In this document: positions 22,515 through 29,725 of the stretch, in pieces
How positions within the stretch are numbered: the first letter of the stretch is position 1
Layout of the letters: every line of letters starts with the position of its first letter
Assembly (NCBI GenBank): GCA_017390595.1
Contig: JAFPBC010000170.1
Span: 1 to 29,725 of the forward strand
Direction of reading: 5' to 3'
DNA length: 29,725 nt
Origin: Selenomonadales bacterium
GTDB lineage: Bacteria; Bacillota; Negativicutes; RGIG982
Translations under genes and position numbers: made by a program
The notes under the pieces: generated by a model
The model's input: only the letters and a program-made list of their open reading frames with translations
What the model was told of the DNA's origin: nothing
The model's database searches: none

Positions 22515-24446
22515 TCAAAAGCCAAATATCCTAAACGGATCCCACCATTTATTTTGTTTCTCTTCCTCTGCCCGCATCTCTTTATCTGATTTTGGTTCCG
22601 TCCCCTTAATAAAAGCACTGTATTCCGTATTCTCATCAGGCCACTCGGCATATTTTCCATTGTAATAATAGACAGGCACGCCCGTTACGACCGTATCGGG
22701 CACAGCAAATCTCGTCACAGGCTTATTCTTATAAATACGACTCATCATCTGCCCCCACATCCCTGCGACCATCGTACCCGAGATATTGGCAGGCGTTCTA
22801 TCATCTTTACCGACGAAAATGCCTGCCACCAATTCGGGCGTATATCCGATAAACCAAGCCGTCCTATAATCGTCCGTCGTACCCGTTTTACCGCCCGCTT
22901 CCCGCCCGATATTGGCAGGTGTCCCCGTCCCTGTTGTCAGCACCTCTTTTAGCATATCGGTCATCAGATACGCAACTTCGGGCGTTAGTACCGCTGACTG
23001 CACGAGCACACCTTCTTCCAGCACAGCATTCTTCTCATCAACGATCTTTCGGATGGCGATAGGTGCAGAATAGATACCTTGATTGCCAAATGATGTATAC
23101 GCTGCCGTCAGCTCCATCAGATTGACACCCTGCGACATCCCGCCGAGCACCGTTGCCAGATGCCTGTCCTCTTCCGTCAGCGTCGTGATACCGAGCCGCT
23201 CCGCCAGATCAAGTATCGCGTCCATCCCGACTTGCTTCCCCAGCCGCACCGATGCCACATTCGACGAATTTTTCAACGCACACTTCAGCGTAACAGGCCC
23301 CAGATAGACGTTATTATAATTACTCGGTCGATATCCGTTAAAATCGCCCTGTGCATCTTGCACCATCGAATTCGTACGCATCCCTTGCATCAACGCCGCC
23401 GCGTAAACGATCGGCTTAAACGCAGACCCCGGTTGACGTACCTCTTCTATCACACGATTACGCTGACTGTCACCATAAGAACGACCGCCTACCATCGCCC
23501 TGACGGCACCGTTCGTCACATCTAAAATAAGCACCGCGCCTTCACGCTCTTTGAGTACCGATTCTGCTTCCTTTTGCATCGCAAGATCAAGCGTCGTATA
23601 GACCTTCAGACCACCTTGATAGACACGCTCCTCACCGTATTTCTCCACCAGCTTCTGTGCAATATAATCAAGAAAATACGAGGCTTCTACCTCTCGCTTC
23701 TTTCCCTCGAATATCGGTATCTCCTCTTGATTGGCCGCCCATTCTTCTCCTTCATTGATAAATCCGACCTCGCGCATCTCAGCCAACACGACCGCCCGCC
23801 GCTGACGTGCCGCATCCATATCGCGATACGGTGAAAAGAGCCTCGGTCCCCGTGCAAGCCCCGCGATAAGCGCACTCTCCGCAAGCGTCAAGTCACGTGC
23901 TTTTTTACGAAAATAAGCCTGAGATGCCGCTTCCACACCATACGCACCCTCGCCGAAATAGACTTGATTGAGATACGCCTCCATGATCTCCTCTTTCGTA
24001 AACTTCTGCTCCAAAACGAGTGCCAAAAGAGCCTCCTTCAACTTCCGCGTCATCGTACGTTCCTGCGTCAGAAACATCTCTCTTGCCAACTGTTGCGTGA
24101 TCGTACTGCCGCCTTCTACGATCTCGCCCGCCCTGATATTACGTACAAGCGAACGCATGATACCGATCGGGTCGATGCCCAAATGCGAAGCAAATCGCGT
24201 ATCCTCATTGGCAACGACCGCCAGCGGCAAATAACGAGACATCTCCCCAATCGGCACAGGAACACGATTCTGCTCGAACAACTTGGCAAACGGTTCATCA
24301 TTACAGTCAAAAACTTGAGTCGCTGCTCGATACCGAAATGACTGAAGCGAATCTGCTTTCGGCAAGTCCCACATCGCATACATACCCGCAAGCAAAAAAT
24401 ATATACCGGCACAGATACCCAAGACAAATAGTATGATCTGTTTCAT
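22515..24446 (-). CDS. Class A penicillin-binding protein (PBP1A type)
   Basis: Bifunctional peptidoglycan synthase with periplasmic active sites. The 643-residue protein has an N-terminal anchor (about 4-24), a GT51 glycosyltransferase domain with NEDTRFASHLGID (catalytic Glu81) and EGGSTITQQLAREMF, and a transpeptidase domain with the serine motif SAFK (Ser341-Lys344), SSN (394-396) and KTGT (520-523). All catalytic motifs are intact. The C-terminal tail from about 590 is short and Lys/Glu rich, ending in WWDPFRIFGF. The start has GGAGGG before the ATG. Its neighbours, the tagA/wecG-type gene and guaB, do not define a fixed operon. Confidence 0.95.
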   Translation of the reverse strand: MKQIILFVLGICAGIYFLLAGMYAMWDLPKADSLQSFRYRAATQVFDCNDEPFAKLFEQNRVPVPIGEMSRYLPLAVVANEDTRFASHLGIDPIGIMRSLVRNIRAGEIVEGGSTITQQLAREMFLTQERTMTRKLKEALLALVLEQKFTKEEIMEAYLNQVYFGEGAYGVEAASQAYFRKKARDLTLAESALIAGLARGPRLFSPYRDMDAARQRRAVVLAEMREVGFINEGEEWAANQEEIPIFEGKKREVEASYFLDYIAQKLVEKYGEERVYQGGLKVYTTLDLAMQKEAESVLKEREGAVLILDVTNGAVRAMVGGRSYGDSQRNRVIEEVRQPGSAFKPIVYAAALMQGMRTNSMVQDAQGDFNGYRPSNYNNVYLGPVTLKCALKNSSNVASVRLGKQVGMDAILDLAERLGITTLTEEDRHLATVLGGMSQGVNLMELTAAYTSFGNQGIYSAPIAIRKIVDEKNAVLEEGVLVQSAVLTPEVAYLMTDMLKEVLTTGTGTPANIGREAGGKTGTTDDYRTAWFIGYTPELVAGIFVGKDDRTPANISGTMVAGMWGQMMSRIYKNKPVTRFAVPDTVVTGVPVYYYNGKYAEWPDENTEYSAFIKGTEPKSDKEMRAEEEKQNKWWDPFRIFGF

Positions 24447-24510
24447 GTCAGTCCCTCCTATTCATCTTAGTATGAGAGGAAACCAATCTTTTTACCACAT
24501 CACATGGCAT

Positions 24511-24540
24511 AAAAAAAGAAGGCCTTGCATAAGCAAGACC
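24511..24540 (-). terminator. Rho-independent terminator of guaB
   Basis: On the minus strand GGTCTTGC (24533-24540), four-base loop, GCAAGGCC (24521-24528, one G-U pair), then TTCTTTTTTT. Lies 17 bases after the guaB stop. Confidence 0.92.
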
Positions 24541-24556
24541 CTCTTGTCGCACCAAA

Positions 24557-26011
24557 TTACAAGCTGTAGTTCGGCGATTCTGTTGTGATATTGACATCAT
24601 GCGGATGGCTTTCTTTGAGACCTGCACCCGTGATGCGGATGAATTTCGTTTTCGTTTTGAGTTCTTCGATGTTTCTGACACCACAGTAACCCATACCTGC
24701 ACGGAGACCACCGAGAAGCTGGTATACCGTATCAGCCAACGCACCTTTGTACGGAACGCGACCTTCGATACCTTCCGGAACGAGTTTGTCCATGTTTTCC
24801 TGGAAATAACGGTCTTTACTGCCCTGTGCCATAGCGCCGAGGGAACCCATACCGCGATATACTTTATAGCTACGGCCTTGGTAAATTACTTTTTCGCCCG
24901 GGCTTTCTTCCGTACCTGCGAACAAGTTACCTGCCATAACAACACTTGCGCCTGCAGCCAATGCTTTTACAACGTCGCCGGAATATTTGATACCGCCATC
25001 AGCGATGACAGGTACACCATATTCTCTTGCAGCCATTGCACAATCATATACAGCCGTGATCTGCGGAACACCGATACCTGCGATAACACGAGTCGTGCAG
25101 ATAGAACCGGGGCCGATACCGACTTTAACAGCGTCTGCGCCTGCTTCGATCAACGCGCGCGTAGCTTCAGCCGTTGCTACGTTACCTGCGATGAGCTGGA
25201 GATCAGGATATTTTGCTTTGATTTTTTTCACCGTATTGATAACGCCCGTCGAATGACCGTGAGCCGTATCAACAACGACAACGTCAACATTAGCTTTTAC
25301 GATAGCATCCAAACGATCATTCATATCAGCACCGACACCGATCGCAGCCGCAACGAGGAGACGACCTCTTGCATCTTTGGCAGCATTCGGATATTTCAAG
25401 CGTTTTTCGATATCTTTGATCGTTACCAAACCGCGGAGACGACCTTCTTCGTCAACAAGCGGAAGTTTTTCGATGCGATGTTTGCGAAGGATCTCTTTCG
25501 CATCTTCGATCGACGTACCTACCGGAGCCGTAATGAGGTTTTCGCGCGTCATGCAAGAACCGATCTTAAGCGTCATATCCGTTTCAAAGCGAAGGTCGCG
25601 GTTCGTCAAAATACCGACCAATTTATCATTTTCCGTAACAGGTACACCCGAAATATGATAACGTTCCATCAGATCATGTGCATCTCCGAGCGTATTTTCC
25701 GGCGACAAGAAGATCGGATCAACGATGATACCATGCTCCGAACGTTTTACTTTATCGATCTCATGAGCCTGCTGTGCGATCGGCATATTTTTGTGGATAA
25801 CACCGATACCGCCTTCGCGAGCCATAGCAATAGCCATTTTTGCTTCCGTTACCGTATCCATACCAGAGCTGATAATAGGAATATTCAATTTGATCTTTTT
25901 CGTCAAATACGTGCCAAGTTCAACATCACGCGGTAATACATCAGATGCAGCAGGTACTAACAAAACATCATCAAATGTCAAACCTTCTTTTCCAAATTTT
26001 TCTTCGAACAT
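24557..26011 (-). CDS. guaB: Inosine-5'-monophosphate dehydrogenase
   Basis: NAD-dependent oxidation of IMP to XMP, the committed step of GMP synthesis. The 484-residue protein has the (beta/alpha)8 barrel with LTFDDVLLVPA, a Bateman module of two CBS domains at about residues 95-205, and the catalytic loop GIGPGSICTTR with Cys305. ADGGIKYSGD and the flap GSKDRYFQ follow. All active-site elements are intact, so it is a full-length enzyme rather than a GuaB-related paralogue. The ATG has AAAAGGGG about eleven bases upstream. Monocistronic, with its own promoter and terminator. Confidence 0.98.
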   Translation of the reverse strand: MFEEKFGKEGLTFDDVLLVPAASDVLPRDVELGTYLTKKIKLNIPIISSGMDTVTEAKMAIAMAREGGIGVIHKNMPIAQQAHEIDKVKRSEHGIIVDPIFLSPENTLGDAHDLMERYHISGVPVTENDKLVGILTNRDLRFETDMTLKIGSCMTRENLITAPVGTSIEDAKEILRKHRIEKLPLVDEEGRLRGLVTIKDIEKRLKYPNAAKDARGRLLVAAAIGVGADMNDRLDAIVKANVDVVVVDTAHGHSTGVINTVKKIKAKYPDLQLIAGNVATAEATRALIEAGADAVKVGIGPGSICTTRVIAGIGVPQITAVYDCAMAAREYGVPVIADGGIKYSGDVVKALAAGASVVMAGNLFAGTEESPGEKVIYQGRSYKVYRGMGSLGAMAQGSKDRYFQENMDKLVPEGIEGRVPYKGALADTVYQLLGGLRAGMGYCGVRNIEELKTKTKFIRITGAGLKESHPHDVNITTESPNYSL

Positions 26012-26056
26012 ATCTTATCTGACCCCTTTTCCGTTTCGTTTTTGCGTATTTTTATT

Positions 26057-26085
26057 ATCATACCATCTAAAATCATTATCGTCCA
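26057..26085 (-). promoter_or_regulatory. Promoter of guaB
   Basis: Minus strand TGGACG (26080-26085), 17-base spacer, TATGAT (26057-26062) with an upstream TG (TGGTATGAT), an extended -10. No purine riboswitch is recognisable in the 45-base leader. Confidence 0.7.
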
Positions 26086-26124
26086 GTAGTTTTACATATT
26101 TTTGAACGAAAAATCTTATCGTCA

Positions 26125-26619
26125 TCAATAACTGTACGGAGCAAAGCCTGTCCGTTCCCATATCCGATTCTGCACAAATCTGAGAACTTCTTCTACCTTG
26201 CGACGGCTCTTCTTCTTCTCATGCAAATATCCTTCCAAAAACAACTGTTCTTCCGAGTACGGAAAACTCTTCTTTGCCTGCTCGCAAAACTGCACACAAC
26301 AGACCATGCTCGCCTCCAGTTGCCACAGAACATTCTGCATCTCCCACAGATCACCTTTCGCATCAACGATAGCAGGCAGTGCTTTCCACCTTTCTTCATC
26401 GCGTGCGATCCGAACAACAGACCGTGCATCGCTGTACGAAGCGACCGCCGCCAGATACTGTCTTGCCTCATCTGACAAGAGCGCGGACAACGCACGCTCC
26501 AATTCATCAGAGGAAGCCATACGGCGCATACAATCTGCCAATACTGCTTCTTCCGTTTTCGCCAGTTGTTGCAGCAGCTCGCTAATCGTCATCTCCCCCT
26601 TTGCCATCACGTGACACAT
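26125..26619 (-). CDS. Hypothetical helical protein
   Basis: About 164 residues, not recognised. It is almost entirely helical and charged, with no signal peptide or membrane helix. There is a Cys in ADCMRRMA, a CC pair and another Cys in MVCCVQFCEQ, and a basic KKKSRRK patch near the C-terminus. A helical-bundle fold is likely, with no catalytic motif evident. Several starts are possible: GTG 26622, ATG 26619 sharing one base with the upstream stop, and ATG 26592, which follows GGGGGAG closely. Its overlap with the tautomerase gene indicates coexpression. Coding potential is supported by the overlap and by its open frame in an otherwise tight operon. Confidence 0.72.
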   Translation of the reverse strand: MCHVMAKGEMTISELLQQLAKTEEAVLADCMRRMASSDELERALSALLSDEARQYLAAVASYSDARSVVRIARDEERWKALPAIVDAKGDLWEMQNVLWQLEASMVCCVQFCEQAKKSFPYSEEQLFLEGYLHEKKKSRRKVEEVLRFVQNRIWERTGFAPYSY

Positions 26620-26807
26620 CACTTATCGCTCAAAAGCTTACCACCAATGCCAAAACTTTCTTTCGGCAATTCTCGCAAGATCACCGTAACAGCACTCTCG
26701 GAACATCCGATACTCGTAGAGATTGCTTCTGTTACCTTTTTTACCATATCGCGCTTTTGCTCTGTCGTTCTACCGGCTACAAAATCGATCTGCACAATCG
26801 GCATCAC
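26619..26807 (-). CDS. 4-oxalocrotonate tautomerase family protein
   Basis: A 62-residue member of the tautomerase superfamily. After Met removal the N-terminal Pro (MPIVQIDFVAGRT) is the catalytic base; Arg12 in AGRT and the VILRELP strand are in the usual places, as is GIGG near the end. The natural substrate of such small family members in Firmicutes (e.g. YwhB/DmpI-like) is generally unknown. The ATG has AGGGAG eight bases upstream. It lies 72 bases after the SpoIVFB-like gene and shares a base with the next gene. I see no terminator separating it from the min operon. Confidence 0.92.
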   Translation of the reverse strand: MMPIVQIDFVAGRTTEQKRDMVKKVTEAISTSIGCSESAVTVILRELPKESFGIGGKLLSDK

Positions 26808-26879
26808 AGTTCACTCCCTCTTTTTTATTGTTATATTGATTCGATAAAATCGTACAGAAACCTGCCCAAACAGCAAAAT

Positions 26880-27752
26880 TTATTCCTCCTCATCACAAAA
26901 AATCCCGATCGCATCCGTCAGTCGATATGTCGTAAGCCCTTGCCAAACAGCAGTCTCACTGAGCGTACCGCACAACTTTCCGCCCGTCGAAACAACGCGC
27001 ACCATCGTGTAGACTTGTGGTCGAAACAGCTCGATCACCTCTCCCGCCCGCATATCACAGCGTACCGTATACCACATCGTCGGCAGATGACCTGCCTTCG
27101 TCAGTATGCGCTCTTTCCCCGCCATATGGCAAAACGGCACGAACGCAAGTTCCTTCTCCTCCGCGCTCGCCAGCCGCAAGACCATCCCCGCAAGAAGCAT
27201 GACCGATATCAATACCTCGCACCGCACGAACCACACATACCCCGCATAAACAAAAAGAACGGCCGCTACCAGTTGACTGATACGTACCGTCCTTCTTACC
27301 GCCTCTTTTGCCGTCATGCTTGTACCGAGCAATATCCGAACGAGCCTCCCGCCATCGAGCGGATATGCAGGCAAAAGATTCCACAGCGCAAGCATCATAT
27401 TCGTCTCCATAGCAAGCTCTGCCATACCACTCGGCTCCGACCACCCCCAACCGCAGAGAACCGCACCGAGCACACTTCCAAGAGGCCCTGCCGATACGAC
27501 CATACATTCCCGAAGACCGTATCCGTTCATCCCCTCGATCTCAGCCATCCCGCCAAACGGTAAGAGCGTAATCCCCACCGCACGATGACCGAGCCATATG
27601 GCAACAACGATATGACACAGCTCATGGAACACGACACACGCGAAAATAACGATCGCTTCCACCATCTGACCGCAGATGCCGAACACCATCATCAACAAGA
27701 AGCACAGATAATGCACACGTATCGCTATCCCTCTTATCGTCATCACACGCAT
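26880..27752 (-). CDS. spoIVFB: M50 site-2 protease, SpoIVFB-like
   Basis: Intramembrane zinc metalloprotease; in B. subtilis SpoIVFB cleaves pro-sigma-K. The 290-residue protein has several membrane helices, the zinc motif FHELCH (His43, Glu44, His47) and the third ligand in NLLPAYPLDGGR (Asp133), both intact. The C-terminal 80 residues resemble a reduced CBS-type domain, as in SpoIVFB. The ATG at 27752 is chosen because it lies one base after the upstream stop with GAGGT about nine bases before; an earlier ATG at 27773 lacks a ribosome site and would overlap. Pairing with a SpoIVFA-like gene downstream of minD-minE mirrors B. subtilis minCD-spoIVFA-spoIVFB. Whether its substrate is a sigma factor is unknown. 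Confidence 0.87.
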   Translation of the reverse strand: MRVMTIRGIAIRVHYLCFLLMMVFGICGQMVEAIVIFACVVFHELCHIVVAIWLGHRAVGITLLPFGGMAEIEGMNGYGLRECMVVSAGPLGSVLGAVLCGWGWSEPSGMAELAMETNMMLALWNLLPAYPLDGGRLVRILLGTSMTAKEAVRRTVRISQLVAAVLFVYAGYVWFVRCEVLISVMLLAGMVLRLASAEEKELAFVPFCHMAGKERILTKAGHLPTMWYTVRCDMRAGEVIELFRPQVYTMVRVVSTGGKLCGTLSETAVWQGLTTYRLTDAIGIFCDEEE

Positions 27753-27753
27753 C

Positions 27754-28443
27754 TTATTCAGACCTCGCTTCATCCGAAACAGCTCGTATTCGTGTCATCG
27801 GATCGACTGCCGAACCTCTCTCGCGAATAGCAAGCGACAATCGTGGAAAACCATCGCTCTTTTTCCCGCTTCGCCCAATCGGCTCAGCACGCACAACAAG
27901 ATCTCCGACCGCGACCCATGCCTCGGACAGATATCCGTAACGCACCGTTATCGGCCCGCTCTGCACGATGACAGACCGCGACAAGCCCTCCTCATCACGC
28001 ACCACATCGAGCACCTTACCTGCCGCTACCGCTTTCACAGGTGTACCGATCGGCACCTCCCACTCGACCTCCTCATGATATGTCCCATCGGATGATACAC
28101 CGAACGGTACGACAAGCTTCCCCTCAACAGGCGATGCCAGATAATTGAGCGGACTGACAGGCCGAGCCGTAACAGCCTTGACCGTCTCAAAAAACGGATA
28201 CCGCACAGCACTCTTCCACAGCTCTTCCGCCCGCACACGCACCGCCAAAAAGTCCCCCTCTACCGTAAGAGCCTGCCATACGATACGCCCGCTCTCCTTG
28301 CCGAGCTCACTGCCAGACGCACCCAACACCCACACGACAGCAAACAAAACAATCGCCACGACAGACTGCACCAAATGCAATTTATACCTTTTCTTTTTCG
28401 CAGGCGAGCGATAATACACTTCCCACGGATCTTTCTCTCTCAC
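27754..28443 (-). CDS. spoIVFA: SpoIVFA-like membrane protein with degenerate M23 domain
   Basis: A 229-residue single-pass membrane protein. A basic cytosolic head (to about residue 22) is followed by one helix (about 23-43), a linker, and from about residue 105 a LytM/M23-like beta domain: GKLVVPFGVSSDG, VPIGTPVKAVAAGKVLDV, VRYGYLSEAWVAVGDLV. The HxH and Asp zinc ligands of active M23 enzymes are not seen, so it should be non-catalytic, as in B. subtilis SpoIVFA, which holds SpoIVFB and its inhibitor in a complex. The start is GTG (28441-28443), eight bases after AGGGGG. Placed one base before the M50 gene and after minE. Confidence 0.82.
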   Translation of the reverse strand: MREKDPWEVYYRSPAKKKRYKLHLVQSVVAIVLFAVVWVLGASGSELGKESGRIVWQALTVEGDFLAVRVRAEELWKSAVRYPFFETVKAVTARPVSPLNYLASPVEGKLVVPFGVSSDGTYHEEVEWEVPIGTPVKAVAAGKVLDVVRDEEGLSRSVIVQSGPITVRYGYLSEAWVAVGDLVVRAEPIGRSGKKSDGFPRLSLAIRERGSAVDPMTRIRAVSDEARSE

Positions 28444-28502
28444 GAACGATGCCCCCTTCTATCCTCTATCACATGAATATGGGACATCGCCTTAATTTAT
28501 GC

Positions 28503-28784
28503 TCAGCAAGTGATATCTCGCTTCATCTTCACGACAGGAATATTCGCCGTCAGCGATACCGACCCGTCCGTTCGACTGAGCTGGATCTCTATCTCATCTT
28601 CCTGCACCTCCATATATTCCGAAATCACACGTATCATATCCTCTCGCATACGGTCTACCAACTGCGGCGATACCGACGCCCTATCATGTACGAGAACGAG
28701 CTTGAGCCTTTCTTTGGCTATCTTCTTCGAACCGTCCTGCGTTCTTCTCCACCACGATGCAATGCGTGCAAACAGCTTATCCAT
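28503..28784 (-). CDS. minE: Cell division topological specificity factor MinE
   Basis: Stimulates MinD ATPase and drives Min oscillation, so division occurs at midcell. The 93-residue protein has the anti-MinCD N-terminal region with ERLKLVLVHDRA, the contact helix/strand typical of MinE, and a C-terminal dimer domain with DMIRVISEYMEV and the strand IEIQLSRTDG. It begins two bases after the minD stop region with GAGG just before its ATG. MinE is absent from B. subtilis but present in many Clostridia and Negativicutes, which fits a rod-shaped anaerobe. Confidence 0.95.
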   Translation of the reverse strand: MDKLFARIASWWRRTQDGSKKIAKERLKLVLVHDRASVSPQLVDRMREDMIRVISEYMEVQEDEIEIQLSRTDGSVSLTANIPVVKMKRDITC

Positions 28785-28788
28785 ATCC

Positions 28789-29580
28789 TCACATCCCTAT
28801 CAACTTTTTCATACGCATGAGCCACGGTCTCGGCTCGTCCATCGCAATGAACGGAACATTCTCTCCCATCAACCGACGTACGATATTCTGATATGCCATA
28901 CTTGCCCGCGAGGCAGGACTGAGGATCGCAGGCTCACCGCGATTCGTCGACACAACGATATATTCATCTTCGGGTATCATACCGATCAGGTCTATCGCCA
29001 AAATATCCACGATATCCTCCTTATCCATCATATCTCCCTTTTTTACCATCATGGGACGTATCCGATTGATAATGAGCTTCGGCTCCTTCTTACCCATCGA
29101 CGCAAGCATCCCAATGATACGATCGGCGTCACGCACAGCAGACACCTCGGGTGTCGTTACGATGATAGCCCTGTCCGCACCTGCCACCGCGTTCTTGAAT
29201 CCCTGCTCGATCCCCGCAGGACAATCTATCAGCACATAATCAAACTCTTTTCTCAGCTCATCACAAAGCTGTTTCATCTGATGAGGCTTCACCGCATCCT
29301 TATCGCGTGTCTGTGCCGCAGGCAACAGATACAGATCCTCCTGCCGCTTATCGCGGATAAGAGCTTGCTTCAATCGGCAAAACCCTTCCGTCACATCCAC
29401 AAGATCATATACGATGCGATTTTCAAGCCCCATCACCACATCGAGATTCCGAAGCCCAATATCCGCATCGACCACCACGACCTTCTTCCCCTGCATCACA
29501 AGCCCCATACTGAGATTCGCCGTCGTTGTCGTCTTACCGACACCGCCTTTGCCCGAAGTCACAACGATCACTTCACTCAT
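28789..29580 (-). CDS. minD: Septum site-determining ATPase MinD
   Basis: Membrane-cycling ParA-type ATPase that recruits MinC and MinE. The 263-residue protein has the deviant Walker A SGKGGVGKTTTT (Lys11 and Lys16), switch I VDADIGLRNLD, Walker B VLIDCPAGIE, and a C-terminal amphipathic helix (PWLMRMKKLIGM) for membrane binding. The ATG at 29580 is chosen because AAGGTGG is seven bases upstream; the frame is open for six more codons with no ribosome site. No minC lies between it and the terminator at 29666-29692; minC may be the gene just outside the window, or elsewhere. Confidence 0.97.
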   Translation of the reverse strand: MSEVIVVTSGKGGVGKTTTTANLSMGLVMQGKKVVVVDADIGLRNLDVVMGLENRIVYDLVDVTEGFCRLKQALIRDKRQEDLYLLPAAQTRDKDAVKPHQMKQLCDELRKEFDYVLIDCPAGIEQGFKNAVAGADRAIIVTTPEVSAVRDADRIIGMLASMGKKEPKLIINRIRPMMVKKGDMMDKEDIVDILAIDLIGMIPEDEYIVVSTNRGEPAILSPASRASMAYQNIVRRLMGENVPFIAMDEPRPWLMRMKKLIGM

Positions 29581-29665
29581 TCTTCTACCACCTTCCATTT
29601 TATTCCATATTGTTATTTTCTATGCCGCCTGCCTAAATTCCTTTTTCTGTAAAATATTTTCGCAT

Positions 29666-29692
29666 AAAAAAACCCGACCGAATTCGGTCGAG
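29666..29692 (-). terminator. Terminator of the gene upstream of minD (outside window)
   Basis: On the minus strand CTCGACCG (29685-29692), AATT loop, CGGTCGGG (29673-29680, one G-U), then TTTTTTT (29666-29672). It separates minD from the preceding gene, so minD needs its own promoter in 29581-29665; that stretch is A/T rich and I see no convincing -35/-10 pair. Confidence 0.9.
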
Positions 29693-29725
29693 TGCTTTTA
29701 TCTGTCGAAATACCCTTGTTCTCTC

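Noticed and set aside
24599..25936. 445-codon open frame on the plus strand opposite guaB
   Set aside because: It lies wholly antisense to a certain guaB gene, is rich in Arg, Cys, Phe and Thr in a way typical of an antisense frame, and has no ribosome site or family resemblance.
26601..27563. 320-codon plus-strand frame opposite the M50 protease and the tautomerase
   Set aside because: His/Arg/Pro-rich translation with no motifs, antisense to genes with intact catalytic residues.
28020..28130. Active M23 endopeptidase in the SpoIVFA-like protein
   Set aside because: The expected HxxxD and HxH zinc ligands are missing from the LytM-like domain, so an active peptidase is not supported.
28510..29652. 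380-codon plus-strand frame opposite minD/minE
   Set aside because: Covers two certain genes and a terminator-side spacer; no start signal and low-complexity His/Arg/Ser composition.
1..29725. CRISPR array, insertion sequence, prophage or toxin-antitoxin module
   Set aside because: No regularly spaced repeats, transposase, integrase, terminal repeats or small paired toxin/antitoxin frames were seen on either strand.

Overview
The window is a contiguous stretch of bacterial chromosome (roughly 45-50% GC by eye) that reads as a member of the Negativicutes, most like the Selenomonadaceae (Selenomonas/Mitsuokella/Megamonas group). This is inferred from gene content and order, not from a database match. 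Low-GC Gram-positive (Firmicutes) genes and synteny (FapR, FabK, the ylb cluster, YlbJ, SpoIVFA/SpoIVFB-like proteins, TmcAL) occur together with features usual in diderm Negativicutes (MinE, Psd/PssA, DUF4127 lipoprotein, WecG/TagA-type transferase). No phage, transposon, CRISPR array or foreign island was seen, and no gene-free gap exceeds 300 bases.

Layout, left to right. (1) 1-4813, minus strand: fatty-acid/phospholipid operon fapR-plsX-fabH-fabK-fabD-fabG (fabG runs off the left edge), tightly packed, driven by one strong promoter with two abutting FapR-box-like palindromes just after its -10. (2) 4820-5370: an intergenic hairpin and a lone small secreted protein. (3) 5437-12677: a version of the B. 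subtilis ylbH-coaD-ylbJ-ylbK-ylbM-ylbN-rpmF neighbourhood, with acetate kinase inserted and a coiled-coil gene added after coaD. (4) 12779-15394: DUF4127 lipoprotein, a two-tRNA operon (Pro-CGG, Gln-CTG), and a secreted protein of unknown function. (5) 15399-18953: a DUF362 ferredoxin-type protein, a TIGR04086-like membrane protein, surE, queE and queD. (6) 19014-24446: envelope block with psd-pssA and a membrane GT2 glycosyltransferase, wecG/tagA-type transferase, and a class A penicillin-binding protein. (7) 24511-29692: guaB, a hypothetical, a 4-oxalocrotonate tautomerase family protein, and minD-minE-spoIVFA-like-spoIVFB-like.

Together the genes cover membrane lipid supply (FapR regulon to PlsX, then Psd/PssA), acetate metabolism beside acetate-dependent tRNA modification (AckA/TmcAL), queuosine precursor synthesis (QueD/QueE), cell wall and division-site control (PBP, MinDE), and ribosome/translation functions (RpmF, RsmD, tRNAs). 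Many starts are non-ATG with good Shine-Dalgarno sequences (fabK, ackA, patatin, pssA, wecG and spoIVFA use GTG; surE and the DUF362 gene use TTG).

I did not find a clearly new multi-gene system. The points most worth a second look are the double FapR operator, the retained sporulation-type genes in their ancestral neighbourhoods, the inverted repeat at the psd-pssA transcription start, the structured ackA leader, and several unknown secreted or coiled-coil proteins.
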